From NCBI RefSeq assembly GCF_000013645.1, contig NC_007953.1, positions 1,054,001-1,118,000 of the forward strand: 64,000 bases of DNA, read 5' to 3'. Shown here piece after piece: positions 24,619-33,979 of this stretch. Numbering within the stretch: the first letter of the stretch is position 1; each line of letters starts with the position of its first letter. The stretch is from Paraburkholderia xenovorans LB400 (lineage in GTDB: Bacteria > Pseudomonadota > Gammaproteobacteria > Burkholderiales > Burkholderiaceae). Both the position numbers and the translations under genes were made by a program. The notes under the pieces are model-generated. The model did no database searches, had not been told where the DNA came from, and saw nothing but the letters and a program-made list of their open reading frames with translations.

Positions 24619-25608
24619 ATGAAACAACGGTCGTTGGAAGTCCAGCAATGCACGCTGCCGATTCGCGGCGTGTTCCGCATCAGCCGCGGATCGAAGACGC
24701 TCGCGGAATCGATCGTGGTGCGCATCGGGGAACGGGGAATGGTCGGCCTCGGCGAATGCGTGCCGTATGGCCGCTATGGCGAGAGCATTGAAAGCGTCAC
24801 CGCACAGATCCGGTCGGTGGCGCCAGCTATCGAGGAAGGGCTCGGCCAGCAGGATCTGCAGCGCCTGCTGCCGCCCGGATCGGCGCGCAACGCGCTCGAC
24901 TGCGCGCTATGGGACTTGCGCAGCCGGCTGAGCGGCCGAACGGTGGCGTCGTTCGCCGGACTCGGCGAGACGCTCGAACCGGTGGTCACGGCGTTCACGT
25001 TGAGCCTCGACGAGCCGGAAGCGATGGCCGACAACGCGCGTGAATTCGCCCACCTTCCGCTGCTGAAGCTGAAACTGGGTGGGGACGGCGACCTGGAGCG
25101 CGTGCGCGCGGTGCGCCGCGCCGCGCCGAAAGCCCGCCTGATGGCGGATGCGAACGAAGCGTGGCGGCCCGACCAGCTCGGCGCGTTCCTGCCGGAATTC
25201 GCCGGATTGGGCGTGGAGTTGCTGGAACAGCCTCTGCCGGCGGGCGCCGACGATGCGCTGCTGGGCTACGCGAGCCCGGTGCCGCTCGCGGCGGACGAGT
25301 CGTGCCGCGATCTCCGTTCGATCGCCGATATCCGCACCAAATACGCATTCGCGAATATCAAGCTCGACAAGACCGGCGGTCTGACCGAAGCACTGGCGCT
25401 GGCCGATGCCGCCCGCGCCGCCGGCATGAAGGTGATGGTCGGCTGCATGGTCGCATCGTCGCTTTCGATGGCGCCGGGCATCGTGCTCGCGCAGAAGGCG
25501 GACGTCGTCCATCTGGACGGGCCACTGCTGCTCGCCCGCGACCACCACCCGGCGCTGCGCTACGACGGCGCAACGCTCTTTCCCGACTCGCAGGTCTGGT
25601 CGACCTGA
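24619..25608 (+). CDS. Enolase-superfamily dipeptide epimerase-like protein
   Basis: 329 residues starting at the ATG with GGAGGAG 5 bp upstream. Enolase-superfamily MLE-subgroup motifs are present: KLKLGG (catalytic Lys in KxK), DANEAW (metal Asp), EQPLP (Glu), ADESC (Asp/Glu), KLDKTGG (second Lys) and a C-terminal VHLDGPLLLARD. The last is typical of L-Ala-D/L-Glu (dipeptide) epimerases. In this neighbourhood it could instead isomerise or cycloisomerise a pathway intermediate; such family members are often misassigned. It is divergent from the CoA-transferase operon. Confidence 0.8.
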   Translation: MKQRSLEVQQCTLPIRGVFRISRGSKTLAESIVVRIGERGMVGLGECVPYGRYGESIESVTAQIRSVAPAIEEGLGQQDLQRLLPPGSARNALDCALWDLRSRLSGRTVASFAGLGETLEPVVTAFTLSLDEPEAMADNAREFAHLPLLKLKLGGDGDLERVRAVRRAAPKARLMADANEAWRPDQLGAFLPEFAGLGVELLEQPLPAGADDALLGYASPVPLAADESCRDLRSIADIRTKYAFANIKLDKTGGLTEALALADAARAAGMKVMVGCMVASSLSMAPGIVLAQKADVVHLDGPLLLARDHHPALRYDGATLFPDSQVWST

Positions 25609-25670
25609 GACCTGGATTTGAAACCTGTCGGGAAGCCGTCCCCGGACCTCGCAAAGAGGCCCAGACGCTT

Positions 25671-26456
25671 TTACTCGAAATAGCTCAACCGGTGGGAGAT
25701 TTCCCGGCCGGCCGCCATGACCGCGTTGACGAGTTCCGAAACGCGCTTCGGGTCGCTCACGCGCGACCTCAGCACCGGAATGCTGACGGCGGCGATCACC
25801 TGCCGCGTGTGGTCGCGGATAGGCGCGGCGACGGCCCAGACGTCCCGCTCGGTGAACTCGTCGTTGATCGCGTAGCCCTTTTCGCGCACCTCCGCGAGCA
25901 GCGCGAGGAACGCTTTCGGACTGGCGAGTCCCGGCACCTCGCCGGGCCGCCATTGCGCCGGCGACGGCAAAATCCCCTCCAGCTGATTGCCGGACAGCCA
26001 CGCGAGCAGCACCTGCCCCGACGCACGTCCGTCCCACGGCGGCCGCCGGTATCCGATCGGGCTGAAAATCTTGATCGTCTGATTTGTCACGCGGCGATCG
26101 ACGAACACCACGTCGTTCTCGACGAGCACGGTCAATTGAACATTCTCGCCGGTCCGATCCCGCAGGTCGTCGAGCGGCTGGCTCGCGCCCGATATCAAAT
26201 CGTTGCCCTGCACCGCCGCGGCCGCGAGCCGGACGATCTCGACGAACGGGGAGTACTTTCCGGTTCGCGTGTCCAGCCTCACAAACCCCTTGCTCTCCAG
26301 CGCGTCCAGGATGCGCCGAACGGTGCTCGGCGCAAGCCCGAGCCGGCCGGTGATTTCCGACACCGTCAGCGCAGGCTCGTCGGTTGAAAACACCTTCAGG
26401 ACATCGAGCATACGTTCGGCTGAGCGCAACGTTTGTCCAGTTGCGAGTTTAGGCAC
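25671..26456 (-). CDS. IclR-family transcriptional regulator
   Basis: 261 residues from a GTG at 26456 with GAGGAAG upstream; longer frames exist but lack a ribosome site. An N-terminal winged helix (TVSEITGRLGLAPSTVRRILDALESKGFV) is followed by an IclR effector domain (NVQLTVLVENDVVFVDRR, ASGQVLLAW, RDVWAVAAPIRD). IclR proteins regulate neighbouring catabolic genes with a metabolite effector. It probably controls the epimerase gene and the 11179-24564 cluster. A TATGGA/TCCATA inverted repeat lies about 60 bp upstream of the start. Confidence 0.88.
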   Translation of the reverse strand: MPKLATGQTLRSAERMLDVLKVFSTDEPALTVSEITGRLGLAPSTVRRILDALESKGFVRLDTRTGKYSPFVEIVRLAAAAVQGNDLISGASQPLDDLRDRTGENVQLTVLVENDVVFVDRRVTNQTIKIFSPIGYRRPPWDGRASGQVLLAWLSGNQLEGILPSPAQWRPGEVPGLASPKAFLALLAEVREKGYAINDEFTERDVWAVAAPIRDHTRQVIAAVSIPVLRSRVSDPKRVSELVNAVMAAGREISHRLSYFE

Positions 26457-26517
26457 GTCTTTCTTCCTCTCTCTTGAATGGCGAAGCAAATTCCGACATA
26501 CATGTATCATTCCACTT

Positions 26518-26536
26518 TATGGAAAATTTATCCATA
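26518..26536. promoter_or_regulatory. Inverted repeat upstream of the IclR gene
   Basis: TATGGA (26518-26523) and TCCATA (26531-26536) separated by 7 bp, in an AT-rich stretch upstream of the divergent iclR and the broken SDR gene. Size and position suit an IclR autoregulatory operator; no other evidence. Confidence 0.35.
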
Positions 26537-26587
26537 TAATGGCAATCAACGTTCCGAATGAATGACCCGGTCCGATCAGGGAGTCCC

Positions 26588-27105
26588 ATGCGTTTGAGTA
26601 ACAAAGTGGCGGTGACCGCCGGCGCTGCGTCCGGCATTCGACGCGCAATCAGTCTGCGACTGGCAGCGCAGGGGGCGACGGTGATCACGACCGACCTGAA
26701 TGCCGACGGCGGCGCAGGCGTCATTGAAGAGATCAGGAGCAATGGGGGGAAAGCCGCGTTCAGAACGCTCGATACCGCTTCGGAAGAACAGTGGCGCGAT
26801 GTGGCAGCGTGGACGGTCGAACAGCACGGAACGCCGGACATACCAGTAAATAACGCCGGAGTATATCTTATCCGCCCCTCGCCTATACGACGGTCGAGGA
26901 GTGGGCGCCGATGATGAATGTGAACGCGAAAGGCATGTTTCCCGGGATGCGCGCGTTCGCGCCGCTGATGGCCGCGAGGCGGCGGGCGGCGATCGTCAAC
27001 ATGCCGTCGGCCAATGTGTTGACCGGCATCGCCGGAAGGTCCGCGTATGCGGCGAATGCGTTCGACCAGGTGCGCGTCGACGCGGTGTTTCCCGGCTCGC
27101 CATAA
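26588..27105 (+). pseudogene. Broken short-chain dehydrogenase/reductase gene
   Basis: It begins as a normal SDR (KVAVTAGAASGIRRAI, residues 6-21, then TTDLNADGG and DIPVNNAGVYL). The frame breaks near 26875, and the downstream frame continues TTVEEWAPMMNVNAKGMF and SANVLTGIAGRSAYAA. The YxxxK catalytic pair is incomplete (Tyr present, Lys lost), and a segment before V-P-G is deleted. The glycine motif is also altered (GIRR for GIGR). It is non-functional and probably a remnant of a gene once paired with the IclR or LysR unit. Confidence 0.85.
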
Positions 27106-27111
27106 TCGATC

Positions 27112-28080
27112 ATGGAAGAATCCCGCTCTCTCCGCATGAAAGCACTGGAGCTTCGGCAACTCCGTTATTTCGCGATCCTCGCGCGGGAACTTCATTTCGG
27201 CAGGGCCGCCGATGTCGCCTGCGTGACGCAGCCCGCGCTAAGCCAGCAGATCGCCAAGCTCGAAGTGCTCGTCGGCACGCCGCTGTTCGCCCGCGATTCC
27301 CGCGGCGTCATGCTGACGGCCGCCGGCGACGCACTGCGCGACGGCCTCGACAACGTATTCGGGCAACTTGACCGCGCGCTTCGCGCGGCACGCGAAGCCG
27401 GAGAAGACCAGACCTTCACGCTGTCGATCGGGCTGGTCGAATACACCAACCTGCCGTTCGTGCCGCCCGCGCTGATCCGGTTACAGGCGCTTTATCCCGA
27501 CGTCATGATCATCCGGCGCGAAATGAACGCGAGGCGGCAATGGGCAGCGCTCGGCACGGGCGAGATCGACGTGGGCTTTGGCGTTCCCGTCGAGCAGTCG
27601 GGTCGCGAGACGCACATCGGTTCCGAAGACCTGCTCGACTCCGGCTGGTGTGTGCTGATGCGCCGCGACCACCGGTTCGCCCGACGCACGCGGCTGCGGA
27701 TCAACGAGCTGGCGCGCGAGCGGCTCATCGTGCCCGCGCGCTCCGTCAACGAACCGCTCTACGATTCGGTGCGCGCCCGCTTCGTGAGTACAGGCGTGCA
27801 GCCGAACATCGTGTACGAGACCACACAATCGCAGGTTGGCATGGCGCTCGTCGAGCAAGGGCTCGGGTCGATGCTCGGCGCGGCGTATGTTTTTGCGTCG
27901 GTGCCGGAATCACTCGTGTACTGTCCGGTCAGCGGCTTCGATCCACTCACCGTGAAGGTCTTCTTTCGCGGCGACGAACGCAGCCCGCTGGTGCTGGACT
28001 TCGTCGAGCTGGCGATCGAAGAGGCGCGCCGCTTGCAGGCGGGCACCACCGCCTCCGCCGCTGGACCCGCGGCCGACTAG
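27112..28080 (+). CDS. LysR-family transcriptional regulator
   Basis: 322 residues (or 314 from the ATG at 27136, closer to the domain). The N-terminal LysR helix-turn-helix reads LRQLRYFAILARELHFGRAA and TQPALSQQIAKLEVLVGTPLFAR. A periplasmic-binding-like effector domain follows (LSIGLVEYTNLPFVPPALIRL; EIDVGFGVP; QVGMALVEQGLGSMLG). Its target is unknown; neighbours are the broken SDR and the secreted esterase. An Ala-rich low-complexity tail ends the protein. Confidence 0.9.
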   Translation: MEESRSLRMKALELRQLRYFAILARELHFGRAADVACVTQPALSQQIAKLEVLVGTPLFARDSRGVMLTAAGDALRDGLDNVFGQLDRALRAAREAGEDQTFTLSIGLVEYTNLPFVPPALIRLQALYPDVMIIRREMNARRQWAALGTGEIDVGFGVPVEQSGRETHIGSEDLLDSGWCVLMRRDHRFARRTRLRINELARERLIVPARSVNEPLYDSVRARFVSTGVQPNIVYETTQSQVGMALVEQGLGSMLGAAYVFASVPESLVYCPVSGFDPLTVKVFFRGDERSPLVLDFVELAIEEARRLQAGTTASAAGPAAD

Positions 28081-28392
28081 CGCGGGCTTATCAGTCACGT
28101 CTGTCTCGTCCTGCGGACGGAAACGGGGTTTGCACTTGCGGATAAATGTATTGAGACCCCGTGCGACTCCCCGGTGCCATAGCAGTGGCCAAGCGCCTGC
28201 ATGCCGCGCCCGCCGATGCCGCGAATCGGATCGGCATCCGCGTTGAACAGCCGCTTCGCGCCCTCGGGGCGGCAACACGACCGATTAGCGAAACTTATCA
28301 CCCATGCGGCTACTTCGAATTGGCCCCGCGCGCCGGACGCCGTCAGACTGAGTTCCGAGGTCAACGACCGACCATACATCCACGGAGAATTC
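28081..28392. other. Intergenic region before the esterase gene
   Basis: No gene is recognisable. It should carry the esterase promoter and any LysR site, but I see no clear hexamer pair or T-N11-A motif I would defend. Confidence 0.35.
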
Positions 28393-29400
28393 ATGAAATT
28401 GCTGATCGTTTCCGCACTTGGCGTTGCGACGTCCATCGCGTTCGCCACGTCCGGCGCGCACGCGCAACGTGCACCTGCATCCGTCAACGACGGTATCGCC
28501 ACCGTGGTCGCGAAGCGCCAGCAATCGCTCGTCGGCACGCGTGATTTCATTGATCGCCGCGCGGCATTCGAGAAACTGATGGCGCAGGTCCCGGTGCCAG
28601 ACGGCGTGACGATCCACCACGTGGATGCGAATGGCGTTCCCGGCAAGTGGGTCTCGCTGAACCACGCCCGTGTGTCCGGCACGCACGGACGCCGCGTGAT
28701 CCTCTATCTGCACGGCGGCGGATTCTACAGCGGCTCCAGCAACAGCCACCGCGCGCTGGCCGCCACCCTTGCCAGGGACGCGGGGGCCGACGTGCTGCTG
28801 CCCGACTACCGGCGCATGCCCGAAGCACGCTACCCAGCGCAAATCGACGACGCCGTTACAAGCTACGAATGGCTGCTGAAACAGGGCTATTTCGCGTCGG
28901 ACATCGCCGTTGCCGGGGAATCGGCCGGCGGCAATCTGGTGCTCGAACTGGCATTGCGGCTGCGCGCGGCGCATCGGCCGTTGCCGTCGTCGCTGGTCGC
29001 GATGAGCCCGATCATGGATCTGACTGCGTCGGGCGATTCCACGCGGACGCTCGCCAGCCTCGACCCGGTGCTTACCCGCGCGGGCCTGCTCGACGTCACG
29101 AAAGTCTATATGCAAGGCGCCGATCCGCGCAGTCCGGACGCGTCGCCGCTGTTCGCCGATCTGCACGGATTGCCGCCGCTGCTGCTCCAGGTCGGCGCGC
29201 GCGAAATCCTGCTCGACGACAGCCTGCGCATCGCGCGTGTGGCCGCGCTGGACGACGTCGCGGTATCGGTCGAGGTGTGGCCCGGCATGGTGCACCAGTG
29301 GCAGCTGTTTCCGGACGTCGTCCCCGAGGCTCGCCGTGCGCTCAGGAACTGCGCGGAGTTTATCGACGCGCACATGGCGCGAGTTGCAACGACGCAGTGA
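28393..29400 (+). CDS. Exported HSL-family alpha/beta hydrolase (esterase)
   Basis: 335 residues with a signal peptide (about 25 residues, ending AHAQ). The hormone-sensitive-lipase family signature is clear: YLHGGGFYSGSS oxyanion motif, GESAGGN nucleophile elbow, a DP-R-PDASP stretch carrying Asp, and MVHQWQLF with the catalytic His. It probably hydrolyses esters in the periplasm. ACGGAGAA precedes the ATG at 28393; in-frame sequence further upstream is not signal-like. Confidence 0.87.
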   Translation: MKLLIVSALGVATSIAFATSGAHAQRAPASVNDGIATVVAKRQQSLVGTRDFIDRRAAFEKLMAQVPVPDGVTIHHVDANGVPGKWVSLNHARVSGTHGRRVILYLHGGGFYSGSSNSHRALAATLARDAGADVLLPDYRRMPEARYPAQIDDAVTSYEWLLKQGYFASDIAVAGESAGGNLVLELALRLRAAHRPLPSSLVAMSPIMDLTASGDSTRTLASLDPVLTRAGLLDVTKVYMQGADPRSPDASPLFADLHGLPPLLLQVGAREILLDDSLRIARVAALDDVAVSVEVWPGMVHQWQLFPDVVPEARRALRNCAEFIDAHMARVATTQ

Positions 29401-29530
29401 CTGCTGTCCGTGAAGGTCATCGCTACTTTTCAGTTGCTGCCGGTAACGACGCAAGGTGAACGCACAGCCCCCGTAAATCGACGAAATCCCGATCCGACCG
29501 CACGACCACGGCAGTCAATCTACGGGCGCA

Positions 29531-31345
29531 TCATACCGACGCCATGTGGGCTTGTTCGATCCACAGCGAGTGAGTATGCAATGCGTCGAGACCGCGATGA
29601 TGCGCGATACTCACCATCGCCATATCAGGCAATCTATCGATCACCGTCTGGTACAGACCACTTTCCATCTCCGGGTCCAGCGCACTTGTCGACTCGTCGA
29701 GCAGCAGAAAATCGGGGCGCTGCAACAGCACACGAGCGAATGCGAGACGCTGCTGCTCCCCCGGGGAAAGCCGGTGCCCCCAGCGAGACACTTCGTACAG
29801 GCTGCCGGCATAACGCTCGAGCCGGCACGCGGTGAGCGCATTGGAACAGACGTCATCGTCGAACGCATCGTCGGTGCCCGGATAGCACAGCGCGGCCTTC
29901 AGCGTTCCCGCCGGCACATAGTTCTTCTGCGACAGGAACAGCACTCCGCCGCCCGCCGGCACCGTCACCTGGCCGGAACCGTACGGCCATATGCCGGCCA
30001 GCGCGCGAATCAACGTGCTCTTGCCGACGCCCGACGGTCCGCGAATCAGCCAGCGCTCCGCCGGATGCACGGCGAGATTCACGTCCCGGGTCAACACCCG
30101 CCCGTCGGGCGTGCGCAGCGTCAGTTGCTTCGCGCACAGGCAACGCTGCGTATCGACGCTGCAGACGATCGAACCGGCATCCTCAGCGCCTTGAGATTGC
30201 CGCGATGCAATCGCCCGCTCCAGCCCGTCGAGGCGCGCAACGATCGCCCGGTAACCCTGCAACGCCTGATAGTTCTGCACGAACCACGACAACGCGCCGT
30301 TCACCGCTGCGAAGGACCCCGACAGCCGCATCATGCCACCCAGCGTCACGGCATGCGCCATATAGCGAGGCAGCACGACGAACGTCGGCACGATCATTGA
30401 GATGTAGATGATGGCCGTAGTCAGCGGATTGAATCGCAGATTAAAGCGAACGATCTGCCAGAAATTGCCGCGAATGGCGTCGAAACTCGCTCGCATGCGC
30501 CGCCCTTCGGCACTCGCGCCCCGATACAGCGCGATCTGCTCCGCGTATTCCCGGATGCTGGCCGCCATGAAACGGAAGTGCGCCTCCGCGCCCTCCTTGT
30601 TGAAATTCAGGCGCATCAGCGGACGACCAATCCAGTGCGTAACGCATGACGTCAGCGACGCAAAGATCAGCGCGGCCCATAGCATATAGCCCGGAACCGA
30701 CACAACACGATGCGCTACATGCATGTTCAACGGACCTGACAGGCGCCACAGGATCAGCGAGAAACTGACCAGCCGCACCAGCGTGCTCAACAGCCCCACC
30801 GACAACGTGCAACTAGCCGTGACGAACTGATCGATATCCTGCACGATCCGTTGATCAGGGTTATCGACCTGCTGGTCGCGCTCGATCCGGTAGAACGCGC
30901 TGTCGCCAAGCCACGCATCGAGAAAGCGTTCGGTCATCCATTGCCGCCAGACGATCTGCAGCATCGAGCCCGTCAGCATCGCAACCACGCCGAGGACGAC
31001 GAAGGTCGCGAGAAGGATTGCAAATTCGCCCATGATGTCCGCAAGCGCGACCGCGTCATAACGCGCGAGGGCGTCCATGAAGCGGCCGTTCCAGGCGTTG
31101 AGCCAAACCGTCATATACGCGCTCGCGACGGTCTCGCCGGCCAGCACGGCGAGCAGCGCCCACGCCTGATAACGACGCTCCGACATCCAGAACGGACGTG
31201 CGAGTTGCGCTGCCGCACGCAACGAAGCGCGCACGCCCGCATGCAGCGCCGGCGAATCGTGCCCTGTGCCCGCCGGCAAACATACCGGCTTCGCGAGTGC
31301 CCGTGCATCGCCACACGCTTCGCCCGCCATCGATTCGGTACTCAC
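29531..31345 (-). CDS. ABC transporter, fused membrane and ATPase domains (SbmA/BacA-Rv1819c type)
   Basis: 604 residues. A membrane domain of the ABC_membrane_2 family (about 45-370) carries RQWMTERFLDAWL and NPDQRIVQDIDQF, hallmarks of the SbmA/BacA/YddA group. A C-terminal ATPase follows, with Walker A GPSGVGKST, signature LSPGEQQR and Walker B FLLLDEST. Relatives include Rv1819c, a vitamin B12 importer, and peptide importers. It starts 5 bp after the TonB receptor stop, so the two are coupled. It may move the receptor's ligand across the inner membrane (inference); export is the alternative. A GTG start at 31345 fits this spacing. Confidence 0.88.
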   Translation of the reverse strand: MSTESMAGEACGDARALAKPVCLPAGTGHDSPALHAGVRASLRAAAQLARPFWMSERRYQAWALLAVLAGETVASAYMTVWLNAWNGRFMDALARYDAVALADIMGEFAILLATFVVLGVVAMLTGSMLQIVWRQWMTERFLDAWLGDSAFYRIERDQQVDNPDQRIVQDIDQFVTASCTLSVGLLSTLVRLVSFSLILWRLSGPLNMHVAHRVVSVPGYMLWAALIFASLTSCVTHWIGRPLMRLNFNKEGAEAHFRFMAASIREYAEQIALYRGASAEGRRMRASFDAIRGNFWQIVRFNLRFNPLTTAIIYISMIVPTFVVLPRYMAHAVTLGGMMRLSGSFAAVNGALSWFVQNYQALQGYRAIVARLDGLERAIASRQSQGAEDAGSIVCSVDTQRCLCAKQLTLRTPDGRVLTRDVNLAVHPAERWLIRGPSGVGKSTLIRALAGIWPYGSGQVTVPAGGGVLFLSQKNYVPAGTLKAALCYPGTDDAFDDDVCSNALTACRLERYAGSLYEVSRWGHRLSPGEQQRLAFARVLLQRPDFLLLDESTSALDPEMESGLYQTVIDRLPDMAMVSIAHHRGLDALHTHSLWIEQAHMASV

Positions 31346-31350
31346 GGTGC

Positions 31351-33717
31351 TCAGATAGCGTATCGGCCGGTCAGCACGAACGTCCGCCCGGGATAGACAG
31401 CGAGGAAGCTGTTGGTCGCCGTATCGCCATACAGATTACGATTCAACAGGTTCTTGACGCCGAAGGCGATCGACCAGTCCTTACGATGGTATGAAACCGT
31501 GATATCGGTGCTGGCCTGACCCGGCACGTAATAGGAAGGCAGCTTTCCGGTCGACTCGCCCTGATAGGCGCTTCTTCCCTTGATGCCGCCACCGATGCTC
31601 CAGCCATGCAGCGCTTCGCTCCGGAACGCGTATGTCGTCCATAAACGAAATGAATGGCGCGGCAGCAGGCTGATCGACGATTGATATTCGGGCGAAGTCT
31701 GATCGGTATATGCGTAATTGGCGATGACGTTCCAGCCCGGCAGGATCTCGCCGCTCACGTCGAACTCCACACCGCGGCTGACCGTACCGCCCGGGATCAA
31801 TTCGTTGTCCAGAATCGTCGGACCGGCCTGCACGACCATATTGGTCACGGCGGACCGAAACGCGTTGGCCGACGCAATCAGCTTGTCGTCGAGAAAACTG
31901 CCCTTCAGCCCGATTTCGACGGACTTGCCGATAGCCGGCGGGGCGACCTCGCCATTCGCCAGAAAATCGGTGCCTTGCGGCGTGAAACTCCTGAGATAGT
32001 TCGCGTAGAAGCCAAGCTCGCCCGTCAATTGATACAGCACACCGATATTCGGACTCCACGCGCCCTCGGAGTACTCCTTGCCGGAACTGTAGTCGTTGCG
32101 CGCCTGCGCGTGCGAAATGCTCGCGAGTACGTGCAACCGGTCGAACAACGCGATCTGGTCCTGCAAATAGGCCTGATACGAGTAATCGCTCACCGACGTC
32201 ACGAAGCCCGATGCCGGAAGCTGCACCTCCGGCAGGTTCTCCGTAAAGATGCTACCCGTCGTGAGCGCCGCAAAGTCGCCGCCCGTCGCCGTATTGATCA
32301 GATTTCTCTGCCAGGAAAATCCGGCCAGAAAGGTCTGCGATACCGGACCGGTTCTATATTTCGCCTGCAACGTCTCTTCGAGACTCAACGTGCGTTGATG
32401 CAGTGCGCCCGCCACCGGATAAAAGCTCGCGAGCCCACTATCGTCGAGTTCCGTCGCATCGTTGTCGTAATACGAGGTGACCGACGCGTCATAGGACGCC
32501 TTGCTTCTGAACGTCCAGTTCGAAAGAAGCTTTTGCGTGAAGTCGTAATAGACCGACGTATCGTTGATTCTCATGTGATCGTCGGCGCCTCCGATCGGCG
32601 ACGAAATCTTCGCGGGACTGCCGTCGACGATCATCGTGTAGAGCGGAACGGGCACATGCTCCGTATTCTGCGTGAAGCCGACCACCAGGTTCGACGATGC
32701 AGTCCGGTAGCCAACCGAGGGCGCGAGATAGAGCGTTCGCTGCCCGACGCCACCGCCGTACGACTCGGATGTACGGTCACCCGACACCACGAAACGATAC
32801 GTAAGCCGCTGATCCGCAGATAGCGCGCCGGCCGAATCGAATCCGGCCTGCATTTCGCCATAGGATCCGGTTTGCAGCGTGACCTCGTTGACGCGGTCGG
32901 CCTGCGGCTGCTTGCGCACGACATTGACGACGCCGCCCGGCTGCATCGAACCCGCCAGAATCGAGTCGGCGCCTTTCAGCACGTCGACCTGCGCCACGCC
33001 GATGAGCGGGATAGCCAGCGCGTTCTGATACGTGTCGGTCATCAGGCCGTCAGTCGACACCGGCGCGGCGAAACCGCGAATCTGGATCATATCCTGCCCG
33101 ACCGTGCTGGGCGAGATCGTGACGTTGCTGACGTTCGACAGGATGTCTTCGACGCTTTGCGTCTGCTGGCTGCGCATGACCTCCTGCGTAATCACCTGGA
33201 CCGACTGCGGAATGTCGGTGAGCGGCGTATCGGTGCGGGTTGCCGATGCGCTTGCCGTGCCCGCGAACTGGCCCGCCGCTGATTGGAGCGAATCGCGGAC
33301 GACGATCTGAGGCAAAGTCGGCGCGTCCGACGCGCTTTGCGCATCGGCGTGCGGCGTCGGCACAGGCTTGCGACGAATGCTCAATGCGCCGCCCGATGTC
33401 GTGAACTGCTCGAAGCCGGTATCCGCCAGCGCCTGGTCGATCGCCTGCCCGGTGGTCATCGTCCCTTTGACTCCGTGGCCGAGCGCGTTCGCCGTCAAGC
33501 CCGCGTCGAACGATATGGGACGGTGGCCCTGTTCCGCGATGGTGACGAGCACCCGGTCGAGCTGGCCGGCAGGAACGTCGAACGCATGCACCACCGGTGC
33601 GGACGGTTGCGGCGTCTGGGCCCGCGCCGATGCGCACAGCACCGGACCTTGCAACGCGGCCATCACGAGGATGCGGAACGCCGATCTGCCAGGCACGGTA
33701 TTTCCCCACAGTTTCAT
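31351..33717 (-). CDS. TonB-dependent siderophore-type receptor with signalling (STN) domain
   Basis: 788 residues: signal peptide, STN domain (about 48-115, FDVPAGQLDRVLVTIAEQ and GVKGTMTTGQAIDQALADTGF), plug domain (about 155-265, DIPQSVQVITQEVM, IRGF, LKGADSILAGSMQPGGVVNVV) and a 22-strand barrel. It binds an extracellular ferric-siderophore-like ligand and signals through its STN domain to the FecR protein encoded upstream, as in FecA/FpvA systems. The exact ligand is unknown and no siderophore synthesis gene is nearby. An ECF-like promoter lies at 33800-33829; AAGGATAGC precedes the ATG. Confidence 0.93.
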   Translation of the reverse strand: MKLWGNTVPGRSAFRILVMAALQGPVLCASARAQTPQPSAPVVHAFDVPAGQLDRVLVTIAEQGHRPISFDAGLTANALGHGVKGTMTTGQAIDQALADTGFEQFTTSGGALSIRRKPVPTPHADAQSASDAPTLPQIVVRDSLQSAAGQFAGTASASATRTDTPLTDIPQSVQVITQEVMRSQQTQSVEDILSNVSNVTISPSTVGQDMIQIRGFAAPVSTDGLMTDTYQNALAIPLIGVAQVDVLKGADSILAGSMQPGGVVNVVRKQPQADRVNEVTLQTGSYGEMQAGFDSAGALSADQRLTYRFVVSGDRTSESYGGGVGQRTLYLAPSVGYRTASSNLVVGFTQNTEHVPVPLYTMIVDGSPAKISSPIGGADDHMRINDTSVYYDFTQKLLSNWTFRSKASYDASVTSYYDNDATELDDSGLASFYPVAGALHQRTLSLEETLQAKYRTGPVSQTFLAGFSWQRNLINTATGGDFAALTTGSIFTENLPEVQLPASGFVTSVSDYSYQAYLQDQIALFDRLHVLASISHAQARNDYSSGKEYSEGAWSPNIGVLYQLTGELGFYANYLRSFTPQGTDFLANGEVAPPAIGKSVEIGLKGSFLDDKLIASANAFRSAVTNMVVQAGPTILDNELIPGGTVSRGVEFDVSGEILPGWNVIANYAYTDQTSPEYQSSISLLPRHSFRLWTTYAFRSEALHGWSIGGGIKGRSAYQGESTGKLPSYYVPGQASTDITVSYHRKDWSIAFGVKNLLNRNLYGDTATNSFLAVYPGRTFVLTGRYAI

Positions 33718-33799
33718 TTTGCTATCCTTATTTCGCGGCGGATTTTATTTTCTTCTGGATATTTTCAAAACGGGTGCGCGATCGCGATCCCCACGCTAG

Positions 33800-33829
33800 C
33801 CTTGTGCAACGAAGCGATCTGATTTCCAG
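33800..33829 (-). promoter_or_regulatory. ECF-sigma-type promoter of the receptor-ABC unit
   Basis: On the minus strand CTGGAAATC (33821-33829) is followed after 11 bp by TTGCACAAGG (33800-33809), about 80 bp before the receptor ATG. The same two blocks with the same 11-bp spacing occur upstream of tonB (37960-37989). GGAAAT is the -35 hexamer known for FecI-type iron-starvation sigma factors. The intervening 11 bp are unrelated, which argues for two protein contact points rather than a duplication. Confidence 0.7.
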
Positions 33830-33979
33830 CGGAGGACGGCAAAAAGAAGGAATCCGGCGACGACGCAGACAACGCACGCCGATCACGCACGCCCTCGCCA
33901 GTCGAACGCCGGCTTGTCGGAGTCGATATGTCGAGTGGGTCCGTTGAAGTCGAAGCGAAGGACGCGAACGCAGGCTCGG

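Noticed and set aside
25161..26387. 408-codon open frame on the plus strand
   Set aside because: Overlaps the epimerase gene in another frame and the iclR gene antisense; no domain.
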